Assembly (NCBI RefSeq): GCF_002019665.1
Contig: NZ_KV917375.1
Span: 2,770,702-2,834,701 of the forward strand
Direction of reading: 5' to 3'
Length of the DNA: 64,000 nucleotides
DNA from: Sutcliffiella halmapala
Lineage (GTDB): Bacteria > Bacillota > Bacilli > Bacillales > Bacillaceae_I
Part shown: positions 46,019 through 55,179 of the stretch, one piece after another
Layout of the letters: every line of letters begins with the position of its first letter
Numbering within the stretch: position 1 is the stretch's first letter
Translations under genes and position numbers: made by a program
The notes under the pieces: model-generated
The model's database searches: none
What the model saw: the letters and a program-made list of their open reading frames with translations, nothing else
Told to the model about the DNA's origin: nothing

Positions 46019-46265
46019 AAATGGCTACCCTGAAAATAAGAGTACTACATTAAACACCCTGTTGATCTCCGTGCCAGGTGTTCGCTTTCCGCGGGCGGTC
46101 CGGGAGCCTCCTCGGCGCTATGCGCCTGTGGGGTCTCCCTTCGACTCGCATTCTAAGCAGGAGTCTCACACCTTGCACTACAATCATCAGGGGAGATGGG
46201 GATATTTGACGCTCCACTTTTTCATTCTCCACCCATGCAAATTTGTTTTGCATGGGTGGAGAATT
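46019..46265. repeat. GC-rich palindromic repeat, copy B (rimM-khpA gap)
   Basis: About 245 bp, same orientation as copy A. Nested inverted pairs are CCCTGTTGAT (46057-46066) with 46183-46192 (one mismatch), AGGTGT (46076-46081) with ACACCT (46068 plus 100 onward, 46168-46173), GGGAG (46102-46106) with CTCCC (46135-46139), and apex GGCGC-TA-TGCGCC-type hairpin (46114-46126). The right flank ends in a perfect 17-bp hairpin (46225-46241 with 46247-46263). It fills almost the whole gap. Frames inside are not proteins. It sits exactly where ylqD would be expected. Confidence 0.78.
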
Positions 46266-46305
46266 ACCTATAAAACAGGAAAAAGGGAAGCTTGAAAGCC
46301 TCCCC

Positions 46306-46536
46306 CTACTCCAGTATTTCTAATTGTACTCGTTTATTGTCGTGAGAGGCAGCTGCGAACAATACGGTTCGAATTGCTTTTGCAATTCTTCCCTGCTTTC
46401 CAATCACTTTCCCTAAATCATCTTGATGCACAGTAAGTTGATACGTGACAGCATTACCTGTTTCTTTTTCCGTAATCACTACATTCTCTGGATGATCTAC
46501 TAACGACGTGACAATTGTTTTTATCAGTTCTGTCAT
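46306..46536 (-). CDS. khpA: KH-domain RNA-binding protein KhpA (YlqC)
   Basis: 76-residue single KH domain with GKVIGKQGRIAKAIRTV as the nucleic-acid-binding loop. KhpA pairs with KhpB (Jag) to bind RNA and affects cell division and length in Firmicutes. Follows rpsP by eight bases. Confidence 0.95.
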   Translation of the reverse strand: MTELIKTIVTSLVDHPENVVITEKETGNAVTYQLTVHQDDLGKVIGKQGRIAKAIRTVLFAAASHDNKRVQLEILE

Positions 46537-46544
46537 TTGATCTC

Positions 46545-46841
<297 letters not shown>

Positions 46842-46855
46842 TCACACAAGATAGT

Positions 46856-46884
46856 ATGATAACAAGTTGTTTAATGTTTGTAAA
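46856..46884 (-). promoter_or_regulatory. Sigma-A promoter of rpsP
   Basis: Minus-strand TTTACA (46879-46884), 17 bases, TATCAT (46856-46861): five of six at both boxes. It lies just after the ffh stop, about 40 bases before rpsP. Confidence 0.62.
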
Positions 46885-46934
46885 GTGTTTTTTCTTGTCA
46901 CTTCATTTATTAAGAGAAAAACGAGTAAGTTATG

Positions 46935-48281
46935 TTACATGAAAGGAAATTTAAAGCCACCTTTTTTGCCTTTTCCTTTAGACATGGTTGTCATCTGCTT
47001 CATCATTTTTTTCATCTCTTCAAATTGTTTAAGTAAACGGTTCACTTCCTGAACAGGACGTCCGCTACCCTTTGCTATACGTTTTTTACGACTAGCATTG
47101 ATTAAATCTGGATTTGCTTTCTCTGCCTTAGTCATGGATTTAATAACAGCTTCCACATGACCAATTTGCTTTTCATCTACCTGGACGTTCTTTAAGCCCT
47201 TCATTTTGTTGGCTCCAGGTATCATCCCTAAAATTTCATCAAGCGGTCCCATACTTCTCACTTGACCTAATTGCTCTAAGAAATCATCAAACGTAAAGTT
47301 CATCGTACGTAGCTTTTGTTCAAGCTCTTTTGCCTTCTCTTCGTCTACATTCGATTGTGCTTTCTCAATAAGAGTAAGTACATCTCCCATACCAAGAATA
47401 CGAGAGGCCATACGTTCAGGATGGAAAGCTTCAATAGCATCTAACTTTTCTCCCAATCCAACAAACTTGATCGGAGTATTCGTTACCGCCTTAACAGAAA
47501 GTGCCGCACCACCACGAGTATCTCCATCTAGTTTTGTTAATACAACTCCGGTTAATCCGAGCTGCTCATTGAAGCTTTCTGCTACATTGACAGCATCTTG
47601 ACCAGTCATTGCATCGACTACAAGGAAAATCTCATCTGGTTTAGAAACTTCTTTTACCTGTTTTAACTCGTCCATTAATGCTTCATCGACATGCAAACGA
47701 CCAGCGGTATCAATCAACACATAATCATGATGATCGTCCTTCGCCTTTTGGATAGCTTGCTTGGCAATTTCAACAGGACTTACCTTGTCTCCAAGTGAAA
47801 AAACTGGCATATCTAATTGTTTCCCTAAGGTTTCAAGCTGCTTAATTGCTGCTGGACGGTAAATATCAGCCGCAACAAGTAGTGGCTTTCTATTGTGTTT
47901 TTTACGCAATAAATTAGCAAGCTTACCTGTTGTTGTCGTTTTACCTGCACCTTGTAATCCGACCATCATAATGACTGTCGGCGGGCGATTGCTTACTGCA
48001 ATCTTACTTTGTTCTCCACCCATAAGTTCGGTGAGTTCTTCTTTTACTACCTTAATAACCTGCTGACCGGGTGTTAGACTTTTCATGACCTCTTGTCCAA
48101 CTGCACGCTCATTTACGCGTTTTACAAAGTCTTTCACTACTTTGAAGTTTACGTCCGCTTCGAGTAACGCTAGTCGAACCTCACGCATCATTTCTTTTAC
48201 GTCTTGTTCGCTAACCTTCCCTTTTCCACGAATTTTCTGTATCGTATTTTGCAAACGGTCGGCTAAACCTTCAAATGCCAT
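46935..48281 (-). CDS. ffh: Signal recognition particle protein Ffh
   Basis: 448 residues. N domain 1-95; G domain with P-loop GLQGAGKT at 108-115, DTAGR and TKLDGD; C-terminal Met-rich M domain from about 300 with KKRIAKGSGRPVQEVNRLLKQFEEM. It binds signal sequences and 4.5S/6S-type SRP RNA and docks with FtsY. Follows ylxM by 12 bases. Confidence 0.98.
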   Translation of the reverse strand: MAFEGLADRLQNTIQKIRGKGKVSEQDVKEMMREVRLALLEADVNFKVVKDFVKRVNERAVGQEVMKSLTPGQQVIKVVKEELTELMGGEQSKIAVSNRPPTVIMMVGLQGAGKTTTTGKLANLLRKKHNRKPLLVAADIYRPAAIKQLETLGKQLDMPVFSLGDKVSPVEIAKQAIQKAKDDHHDYVLIDTAGRLHVDEALMDELKQVKEVSKPDEIFLVVDAMTGQDAVNVAESFNEQLGLTGVVLTKLDGDTRGGAALSVKAVTNTPIKFVGLGEKLDAIEAFHPERMASRILGMGDVLTLIEKAQSNVDEEKAKELEQKLRTMNFTFDDFLEQLGQVRSMGPLDEILGMIPGANKMKGLKNVQVDEKQIGHVEAVIKSMTKAEKANPDLINASRKKRIAKGSGRPVQEVNRLLKQFEEMKKMMKQMTTMSKGKGKKGGFKFPFM

Positions 48282-48293
48282 GCATGCCGCCCC

Positions 48294-48632
48294 CTAATCT
48301 AATTTCTCAAGCGACTCAATAAAAGTTAGAAGCTCTTCTTTAGACGGGTTTGTCAAAAGAGTCCCTTTTAACTGATTGATTAACTGTTGTCGCTCTTGAA
48401 ACTTTTGAAATAACAAAAGCTTTTCTTCATATTGTTCAAGCATTTGTTCCGTACGTTTTATGTTGTCGTACACCGCTTGACGACTTATGTTATATTCCTC
48501 TGCTATCTCACCAAGGGAGTTATCTTCTAAGTAATACAAAGCCATATAACTTCGTTGCTTTGGCGTTAACAACGATTGATAGAAATCATACAAGTAGTTC
48601 ATTCTCGTTGTTTTCTCAAGCATCCTACTCAC
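48294..48632 (-). CDS. ylxM: YlxM-family helix-turn-helix protein
   Basis: 112 residues. Sigma-70 region 4-like helix-turn-helix ([41 protein letters not shown], read in parts over 22-62) followed by a coiled coil. YlxM homologues stimulate SRP assembly or GTPase activity in streptococci; a DNA-binding role is also possible. Always paired with ffh, as here. Confidence 0.93.
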   Translation of the reverse strand: MSRMLEKTTRMNYLYDFYQSLLTPKQRSYMALYYLEDNSLGEIAEEYNISRQAVYDNIKRTEQMLEQYEEKLLLFQKFQERQQLINQLKGTLLTNPSKEELLTFIESLEKLD

Positions 48633-48667
48633 TCTCCCTTGTTAAGTGAAATGCCTTTACAGAAAGT

Positions 48668-48696
48668 AGTTTACAGATTTTTTTGTGGTATGTCAA
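48668..48696 (-). promoter_or_regulatory. Sigma-A promoter of ylxM-ffh
   Basis: Minus-strand TTGACA (48691-48696, perfect), 17 bases, TAAACT (48668-48673). The best sigma-A match in the window; it implies ylxM-ffh is transcribed independently of smc-ftsY, which ends in a terminator just upstream. Confidence 0.7.
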
Positions 48697-48752
48697 GTTT
48701 TTTCCTTGTCATATAAACTAGTGGGTTCAAATTAGCTTGGAGATAAAAGCTA

Positions 48753-48960
48753 CCATGGAAATGCGGCGGCCTCTTTGAACGCCCTGTTGATTTCCGTGCT
48801 AGGTGTTTGTGAGTGTTCAAGGTCATGGATTATGAAAGGAAGGAAAAGTAAGAACTCAGAGTGAGAGTCTACCCTGAAAATAGGCAGGTTATCTGTTAAA
48901 CACGATGTTATTGGAGCAGAAGGGATGAAAGCGGCAGGGAGACTTTAAAATAGTGGGCGA
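48753..48960. repeat. Decayed relatives of the GC-rich repeat (ftsY-ylxM gap)
   Basis: Two partial left ends in tandem and in the same orientation as copies A and B. The first is GCTACCATGGAAAT...GAACGCCCTGTTGATTTCCGTGC...GGTGTTTG from 48753. The second is CTACCCTGAAAATA...GTTAAACACGATG from 48869. The GC-rich centre and right arm are missing. No gene is present in this 402-bp gap apart from the ftsY terminator and ylxM promoter. Confidence 0.55.
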
Positions 48961-48985
48961 AAATCAGTAGCTTTGGTTAACTGTG

Positions 48986-49020
48986 TCAAAAAAAGAGCAG
49001 CTCTTTTTAGAGCCACTCTC
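48986..49020 (-). terminator. Intrinsic terminator of the smc-ftsY unit
   Basis: AGAG-CA-GCTCT (48994-49004) pairs with AGAGC-CA-CTCT (49009-49019), a nine-pair stem with a small internal loop. On the minus strand it ends in CTCTTTTTTTG. It lies directly after the ftsY stop. Confidence 0.8.
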
Positions 49021-49034
49021 GCAAACCGTACTTT

Positions 49035-50024
49035 TTATGCTTCTTCTTTTTCTACCATATCAGCAAATAGTCCATATACATATTGTTCTGCATTAAACTC
49101 TTGAAGGTCGTCCACTTTTTCTCCTAGTCCAACAAACTTAACTGGAATCCGCAGCTCGTTTCGGATAGCTAGGACAATACCTCCCTTAGCTGTACCGTCT
49201 AATTTAGTTAAGACGATTCCAGAAACATTGGTTGCTTCTGAGAATATCTTCGCTTGATTGAGAGCGTTTTGACCAGTCGTTGCATCTAAAACTAGTAATA
49301 CTTCATGTGGAGCCCCAGAGACTTCACGTTCAATAACACGCTTTACCTTTTCAAGCTCTTTCATCAAATTCACTTTGTTCTGAAGGCGTCCGGCGGTATC
49401 ACATAACAATACATCGACGTTTCGAGCCTTTGCCGCTTGAATTGCATCAAACATAACCGCAGCCGGATCAGAGCCTGAGGATTGTTTGATTACATCAACC
49501 CCTACTCTCTCTCCCCATACTTCCAATTGTTCAATGGCTCCAGCGCGGAATGTATCTCCTGCTGCTAACAACACTTTTTTGTCATCCTGCTTTAATTTGT
49601 TGGCAATTTTACCGATAGATGTTGTTTTTCCTACTCCATTAACCCCAACCACTAATACAACCGTTAGGCCATCATCTTGAATATTTATTCTTGGTGAAAT
49701 ATCTTCCCCAGCTTCATAAATTTCTACTAGCTTTTCAGAAATAACACTTTGAACTTCACGTGGGTCTTGAATATTACGGCGTTTCACTTCTGTTTTAAGT
49801 TCATCTATTAAGTTCATTACCGTGTTTACTCCAACATCGGCACCGATAAGAATCTCTTCTAACTCTTCAAAGAAATCCTCATCTACTTTACGATAACGAG
49901 CAACTAGGTCATTTACTTTACCTGAAAAAGAATCTCTTGTTTTCGTTAGACCTTCTTTGAACTTTTCTGTGACTGTTTCTGTTTGCGTCGTTAATTTTTC
50001 TTTTAATTTCTTAAAAAAGCTCAT
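49035..50024 (-). CDS. ftsY: Signal recognition particle receptor FtsY
   Basis: 329 residues. A short acidic/basic N-terminal A region precedes the NG domain, with P-loop GVNGVGKT at 127-134, DTAGRLQNKVNLM and TKLDGTAKGG. It receives SRP-ribosome complexes at the membrane. ATG at 50024 (MSFFKKLKEKL) is preceded by GAAGAGAG; the upstream ATG nine codons earlier overlaps the smc end without a good RBS. Confidence 0.97.
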   Translation of the reverse strand: MSFFKKLKEKLTTQTETVTEKFKEGLTKTRDSFSGKVNDLVARYRKVDEDFFEELEEILIGADVGVNTVMNLIDELKTEVKRRNIQDPREVQSVISEKLVEIYEAGEDISPRINIQDDGLTVVLVVGVNGVGKTTSIGKIANKLKQDDKKVLLAAGDTFRAGAIEQLEVWGERVGVDVIKQSSGSDPAAVMFDAIQAAKARNVDVLLCDTAGRLQNKVNLMKELEKVKRVIEREVSGAPHEVLLVLDATTGQNALNQAKIFSEATNVSGIVLTKLDGTAKGGIVLAIRNELRIPVKFVGLGEKVDDLQEFNAEQYVYGLFADMVEKEEA

Positions 50025-50040
50025 TCTTCTCTCTTCCTCT

Positions 50041-53000
50041 CTATTGAACAAGTTCTTTTGACTCTTCTAATCGAACAGAAACTAGCTTAGATACTCCTGA
50101 TTCTTGCATCGTTACCCCATAAAGAACATCACTAAATTCCATTGTTCCTTTACGATGCGTGATGACAATAAACTGGGTATCCTTACTAAATTGTTTTAAA
50201 TATTGTGCAAAACGGTGAACGTTCGCTTCATCCAGAGCCGCTTCTACCTCATCAAGAATACAAAACGGAACTGGTCTTACTTTTAAAATTGAGAATAATA
50301 GGGCAATCGCCGTTAACGCTCTTTCTCCACCCGATAATAATCCGAGGTTTTGAAGCTTTTTCCCAGGAGGCTGAGCCACGATGTCTACACCCGTATTAAG
50401 CATATCATTTGGGTCTGTCAGTACTAAATCGGCGCGTCCTCCCCCAAACAACGAACGAAAAACATCATGAAAATGTGCACGAATATTGGTGAATGTCGTT
50501 TCAAAGCGCTTTTTCATTTCCTCATCCATTTCACCAATTACTTGGTATAGCGTGTCTTTTGCTTCTTGTAGATCATCTTTTTGCTCTTTTAGGAAGTAAT
50601 AACGTTCACTAACACGATCGTATTCCTCAATAGCCGCAATATTGACCGAGCCTAACTCTTCAATCGCAAGCTTAATGAGTTTCAATTTTTTTCTAGCCTC
50701 ATCGATAGGTATCTCTAGAGGATAATCATGTTTCGCTGCTTCAAATGATAGCATATACTCTTCCCTTAAATGGTGAAGTCTATTATCAAGTTCCACATCT
50801 AGTCGATTTAACTTTACCTCTTCTGCTTTTAAAATGTCCGAAAGCTGTTTATATTGTCGCTTAAGTTCCTTTAATTCTATTTCCTCTTTTTCTACTTTTT
50901 CATAAATCGTTAAACGCTGAGCACGTCTTTCAGCGATTAATTTCATCGTAGTATTTTTGTCTTGCAACTTTTCTTTGGCTGCAATTTCTAACTTTTGTTC
51001 TCCAGAGGAATTATTATTCATTTCACCTTGCAGAAGGTCTAAATCTTCCTGTACTTCTGTCAGTTTTTCTTGGGAATGTTCCAGCTCTTGCTTAATCGTT
51101 ACCACTTTTTCCGACTGATTATGCAATTTTTCCTTTTTACTTGCATAATCAACTTTTAATTGTGTTAATTCATGTTGGATGGCTTCTTTTGACGTGTGTT
51201 GTTCATTTTTCTTTGTATTAAGATCTGAAATTACTTTATCAAGCTCTACTATACTAAGTCCCACGTGTTTTAAGTCTAGCTCCAATTTCCCTTTACGTTC
51301 AACCGCTTGCTTGATGGATAATGTTAACTGTTGCTTTTCATAGTCATACAAACTTAAATGTTCATTCACATTTTTTTCTTCTAGCTCAATCTCACGAATT
51401 TGGCTTAGCAACTGCTGCTCTTTATAGCGTAACTCTTCACCGGAATCTTTTAATGTTTGTACTTGAACTTCTTTTTCAGTAATTTTTTGTTTTAAAGTTT
51501 TAACTTGATCTTCTAGAAGTGCCGTTTTGCCTTCCATTTCTTCAAGTTTAGCTGTAATAGAATCAAGCTCACGACTACGACTTAACAAGCTGTTAGTTTT
51601 TTGCTTAACGGCTCCTCCAGTCATCGAACCCCCTGGATTCACGACATCGCCTTCTAAGGTGACGATCCGATACCTGTGTTGAAGGATGCTTGCTAACGCA
51701 TTCGCTCCCCTTAAATCTTTAGCAATAACAATCGTTCCTAGTAAGTTAAGGACAATATTTTCATACGCAGGAGCACAATCTACTAAAGAAGCAGCCACAC
51801 CAACAAATGCTTCATGCTGACTAATCTGTCCTATCTGATATTCCGGAATGGTTCTTGGTTTCATCACTGATAATGGCAAAAAGGTCGCCCGACCATAGCC
51901 ATTATTCTTTAAATATTGGATAGAAGAACGAGCACTTTGTTCATCCTTCACCACAATATGCTGAGTTGCACTTCCAAGCGCAATTTCAATAGCAGTTTCC
52001 ACCTCTTGCTTAACTTGGATGATTTCAGCAACCGCACCTTTAATGCCTGAGAGCTTATTTTCATCCCGAGCTTTTAGGATTTCTTTTACTCCTTGAAAAA
52101 AGCCAGCAAAATCACCTTGCATCGTTTCAAGCATTTCTTTACGAGATCTTGTTTGCTGTAAGAATTGATATGCTTGATATAGCGTCGTTTCTTTCTTTTG
52201 ATAGGACTGTTTAAATTGCTCTAATGTAGCTTGTTCTTTTCTATAGTTGTCTATTGTCTGATGTAGTTCATCTTGTACACGTTTTTGGTCATACTCGATA
52301 TCTTTCTTTTTTTCCTTTGTAGTTAAGCGCTGATTGACATATTTTTTGTTTCCTTCATCAAGCCTCGAAATTTTCATTTCTTCCTGTTTTTCTTGTTGCT
52401 CCAGATAGGAAAGCTCATTACGAACTGTTGCTTGCTTGTTTAATAGTTCAATATATTCACTTTTCAATGCATCAATTTTTTCTTCAATGTTTTGATCAAA
52501 TAACTCATTAATACCTTGTTTTTCTTTTAACTGTTGTTCTGTCATAACTAGTTCTTGATGCAGTGTGTCTAACACTGATTGTTCTATTTTTAACTTTTCT
52601 TTATGCGTATCTAGAAATTGAGCCAACTCTACTGAAGATTTTTCTAGTTGCGCTCGATTTGTTGTTGCATTCTTTTTCCGTTCCTTGAGTACTTCTTTTC
52701 GACCCTCTAACTTTTCTAACTCCGAACTAGCCACTACTAATGCTTGTTGGAGAGAGTCTACTGATTCATCTAACGCTGCCACATGGTCCTTATATTTCTC
52801 AAGAGTTGCCTCTTTATGAACTAATTCTGTAGACAGTTTGATTTCTTTTTCTGTACTTTCTTTTACTTCTTCTGAATTCTTTTCCCACTTTTGATGGAGT
52901 TCTTCAATTTCATAAACAGTTACCCCTACTTCAATTTGCTCCAATTCAGCTTTTTTCTCTAAATAATCTTTCGCAATGGAAGCTTGTATCTTTAAGGGCT

Positions 53001-53607
53001 CAACTTGTCCTTCTAATTCATGTAAAATATCAGACACGCGGTTTAAATTTTCTTGGGTATCCCACAATTTACTCTCTGCTTTTTTCTTTCGAGATTTATA
53101 TTTTAAAACACCTGCTGCTTCTTCAAAGATACTACGGCGTTCTTCTGCCTTACTACTAAGGATTTCTTCTACTTTGCCCTGACTAATAATGGAGAATGCT
53201 TCTTTCCCAAGTCCAGAGTCCATAAACAAGTCCACAATATCTTTAAGCCTACATGTTTGTTTGTTTATTAGAAATTCACTATCTCCGGAACGAAATGCTC
53301 TCCTCGTCACACTTACTTCCATATAATCAATCGGTAAGATGCGATTGCTATTATCAAGAGTTAAGGTAACTTCTGCAATATTTAAGGCTTTTCTACTATC
53401 ACTTCCTGCAAAGATAATGTCCTCCATTTTTGTTCCACGCAGGGATTTGGCAGATTGCTCCCCCAGAACCCATCTGATAGCATCAATAATATTACTTTTT
53501 CCACTTCCATTTGGACCAACTACCGCCGTTACACCTGGCACAAAATCTACGGAAATTCTTTCTGCAAACGACTTAAATCCAACCACTTCTAATCGTTTGA
53601 GGTACAT
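50041..53607 (-). CDS. smc: Chromosome partition protein Smc
   Basis: 1188 residues. Walker A GPNGSGKS at 31-38; two long coiled coils (about 170-490 and 680-1010); hinge around 515-640 (FAGFFQGVKEILKARDENKL, VVNPGGSMTGG); and a C-terminal ABC signature LLSGGERALTAIALLF with Walker B FCILDEVEAALDEANV. It forms condensin with ScpA and ScpB, which are not in this window. Full length, no frameshift. Its stop lies just before the ftsY RBS, so the two are co-transcribed. Confidence 0.98.
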   Translation of the reverse strand: MYLKRLEVVGFKSFAERISVDFVPGVTAVVGPNGSGKSNIIDAIRWVLGEQSAKSLRGTKMEDIIFAGSDSRKALNIAEVTLTLDNSNRILPIDYMEVSVTRRAFRSGDSEFLINKQTCRLKDIVDLFMDSGLGKEAFSIISQGKVEEILSSKAEERRSIFEEAAGVLKYKSRKKKAESKLWDTQENLNRVSDILHELEGQVEPLKIQASIAKDYLEKKAELEQIEVGVTVYEIEELHQKWEKNSEEVKESTEKEIKLSTELVHKEATLEKYKDHVAALDESVDSLQQALVVASSELEKLEGRKEVLKERKKNATTNRAQLEKSSVELAQFLDTHKEKLKIEQSVLDTLHQELVMTEQQLKEKQGINELFDQNIEEKIDALKSEYIELLNKQATVRNELSYLEQQEKQEEMKISRLDEGNKKYVNQRLTTKEKKKDIEYDQKRVQDELHQTIDNYRKEQATLEQFKQSYQKKETTLYQAYQFLQQTRSRKEMLETMQGDFAGFFQGVKEILKARDENKLSGIKGAVAEIIQVKQEVETAIEIALGSATQHIVVKDEQSARSSIQYLKNNGYGRATFLPLSVMKPRTIPEYQIGQISQHEAFVGVAASLVDCAPAYENIVLNLLGTIVIAKDLRGANALASILQHRYRIVTLEGDVVNPGGSMTGGAVKQKTNSLLSRSRELDSITAKLEEMEGKTALLEDQVKTLKQKITEKEVQVQTLKDSGEELRYKEQQLLSQIREIELEEKNVNEHLSLYDYEKQQLTLSIKQAVERKGKLELDLKHVGLSIVELDKVISDLNTKKNEQHTSKEAIQHELTQLKVDYASKKEKLHNQSEKVVTIKQELEHSQEKLTEVQEDLDLLQGEMNNNSSGEQKLEIAAKEKLQDKNTTMKLIAERRAQRLTIYEKVEKEEIELKELKRQYKQLSDILKAEEVKLNRLDVELDNRLHHLREEYMLSFEAAKHDYPLEIPIDEARKKLKLIKLAIEELGSVNIAAIEEYDRVSERYYFLKEQKDDLQEAKDTLYQVIGEMDEEMKKRFETTFTNIRAHFHDVFRSLFGGGRADLVLTDPNDMLNTGVDIVAQPPGKKLQNLGLLSGGERALTAIALLFSILKVRPVPFCILDEVEAALDEANVHRFAQYLKQFSKDTQFIVITHRKGTMEFSDVLYGVTMQESGVSKLVSVRLEESKELVQ

Positions 53608-53664
53608 TCTACTTCACCTCATTTTACTCTAATCTATTCATCTATTCAGTACACGAGGAAAGAA

Positions 53665-53704
53665 GGCGATCCTTATAGCCATAAACAGGCACCATTGGAT
53701 CGCC
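53665..53704 (-). terminator. Terminator-like hairpin between rnc and smc
   Basis: Perfect eight-bp arms GGCGATCC (53665-53672) and complement (53697-53704); on the minus strand the stem is followed by TTCTTTCCTC. The loop is 24 nt with an inner GGTGCC/GGC pairing. It starts about 20 bases after the rnc stop. Partial termination is plausible. Confidence 0.5.
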
Positions 53705-53726
53705 CTCCCTCTTCTATTTCAGTCTA

Positions 53727-54467
53727 CTATTTCAAGTTTTTTAACTTTTCTAAGGCAAATTGTGCCGCGTGTTGTTCTGCTTCTTTTTTTGATCGACCTA
53801 TTCCAGTTCCAAGTTCTTCTTTATTTAAAGAAACTTTCGAAACAAATTCTCTGTTATGAGCAGGTCCTTTTTCTTCTAACACTTCATATTCGATAGCACC
53901 TAGAGCATTTCGTTGAATCAATTCCTGTAATTGACTCTTATAATCCATCACATGAGAAAAAGCACCTTCATTAATCTTTGGATACACATATTTTTCGAGG
54001 AATAAGAAGACTGCAGGTAAGCCAAGATCTAAGTATAGAGCGCCAATAAAAGCTTCAAATACATCTGCCAGCAACGCAGGTCTAGCTCGTCCACCTGTTA
54101 ATTCTTCTCCTTTACCTAATAATACATAAGTCCCAAAGGAAAGTTCATTTGCAAAGGATACCAAGGAAGGTTCACAAACAATAGATGCGCGCAGTTTCGT
54201 TAATTGCCCTTCACTCATCATTGGGAATTTTTTATATAAAAATTGAGAAACTGTTAATTCTAGAACAGCATCTCCTAAAAATTCTAATCGCTCGTTATCC
54301 TCATATGGCTTTCTCCGATGCTCATTCACATACGATGAATGGGTAAAAGCTTGATATAATAACTTTTCGTTTTGAAATTCAACGCCTAATTCTTCTTGAA
54401 GCTTTTGGAACTTCTTGCTAATCGCTTCATTTTTCTTCTCATTTAATCGACTTCTATTTCTCGTCAT
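53727..54467 (-). CDS. rnc: Ribonuclease III
   Basis: 246 residues. Catalytic signature [14 protein letters not shown] at 58-71, second metal-binding region [15 protein letters not shown], and a C-terminal double-stranded RNA-binding domain ([13 protein letters not shown] to [18 protein letters not shown]). It processes rRNA precursors and degrades duplex RNA. ATG at 54467 has GGAGG seven bases upstream. First gene of rnc-smc-ftsY. Confidence 0.97.
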   Translation of the reverse strand: MTRNRSRLNEKKNEAISKKFQKLQEELGVEFQNEKLLYQAFTHSSYVNEHRRKPYEDNERLEFLGDAVLELTVSQFLYKKFPMMSEGQLTKLRASIVCEPSLVSFANELSFGTYVLLGKGEELTGGRARPALLADVFEAFIGALYLDLGLPAVFLFLEKYVYPKINEGAFSHVMDYKSQLQELIQRNALGAIEYEVLEEKGPAHNREFVSKVSLNKEELGTGIGRSKKEAEQHAAQFALEKLKNLK

Positions 54468-54488
54468 AAAGGTGCCTCCAACATACAA

Positions 54489-54756
54489 TCTTCTTTCTCT
54501 AAGCAGACTTTTTCTTTTCTGTAATGAAAGATGTATAACATCACTATTTTAACAAATTATTGCTAGGTTACAAATAGCATCTTACACCATTTATCCTCTT
54601 TTATGTAAAAATCTTTTTCTGAAGGCTCTTTTTATAAATTTTGTTGCATATTATGGTGCAATTTGCGAAAACAGTTAACCTACTTTGCACCTCTTCTATA
54701 TATGTAGCTGGGGGTTTTTCAAATTTCCCGAACCACCCTCAGAAAGTGTTACATTC
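54489..54756. other. AT-rich acpP-rnc gap without a gene
   Basis: No frame with a start and RBS. It contains the candidate rnc promoter and a small TTGCA/TGCAA hairpin (about 54651-54665). I found no recognised leader RNA or repeat copy here. Confidence 0.5.
54546..54573 (-). promoter_or_regulatory. Candidate sigma-A promoter of rnc-smc-ftsY
   Basis: Minus-strand TTGTAA (54568-54573), 16 bases, TAAAAT (54546-54551). It lies after the acpP terminator and about 75 bases before rnc. Confidence 0.42.
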
Positions 54757-54791
54757 TCAAAAAATAAAAGTCCCACATTCGAGTGGGACTT
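54757..54791 (-). terminator. Intrinsic terminator of acpP
   Basis: Perfect nine-bp stem AAGTCCCAC (54768-54776) with its complement (54783-54791), a six-base loop, and TTTTATTTTTTG on the minus strand. It follows the acpP stop by 13 bases. Confidence 0.85.
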
Positions 54792-54803
54792 AAAAGTGAA
54801 ACA

Positions 54804-55037
54804 TTATTTGTTTGCATTTATGTAGTTAACCACATCGGCAACCGTTGTAATGTTTTCTGCTTCGTCGTCTGAAATTTCTAAATCAAACTCATCTTCAAGC
54901 TCCATTACTAGTTCAACTACATCTAAAGAATCTGCACCTAAATCGTCTTTGAATTTAGAATCAAGATTTACTTCAGACTCGTCTACACCTAAACGATCAA
55001 CAATGATCTTTGTTACACGCTCTAATACATCTGCCAT
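54804..55037 (-). CDS. acpP: Acyl carrier protein
   Basis: 77 residues, acidic four-helix carrier with phosphopantetheine-bearing Ser37 in [16 protein letters not shown]. It shuttles acyl chains between the fatty-acid synthase enzymes encoded just upstream. ATG at 55037 has GGAGG nine bases before it; the GTG three codons earlier lies in the RBS. The 142-bp gap before it contains TATAAT followed by ACTTG but no clear -35, so it may be expressed from its own weakly recognised promoter. Confidence 0.98.
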   Translation of the reverse strand: MADVLERVTKIIVDRLGVDESEVNLDSKFKDDLGADSLDVVELVMELEDEFDLEISDDEAENITTVADVVNYINANK

Positions 55038-55179
55038 AACTTTCACCTCCCCTCAAGTATTATAGAGAAACTCTTCAAAAAAAACCAGATGTTTTCAATC
55101 TTTTGCATTTTGTGTGTCAGCTTCGCTTGGCTTTTGTCTTATGCTTATCAGGTCTGAACGAGCCGTTCCGCTTTTCTTG

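Noticed and set aside
46050-46295. Frames on both strands of repeat copy B (67 and 77 codons)
   Set aside because: Arg/Pro-rich, no RBS, confined to the repeat; GC-rich palindromes produce such open frames by chance.
55038-55179. GC-richer stretch with AGCGGAACGGCTCGTTCAG between fabG and acpP as another repeat
   Set aside because: No second copy in the window and no clear palindrome, so a repeat cannot be supported here.
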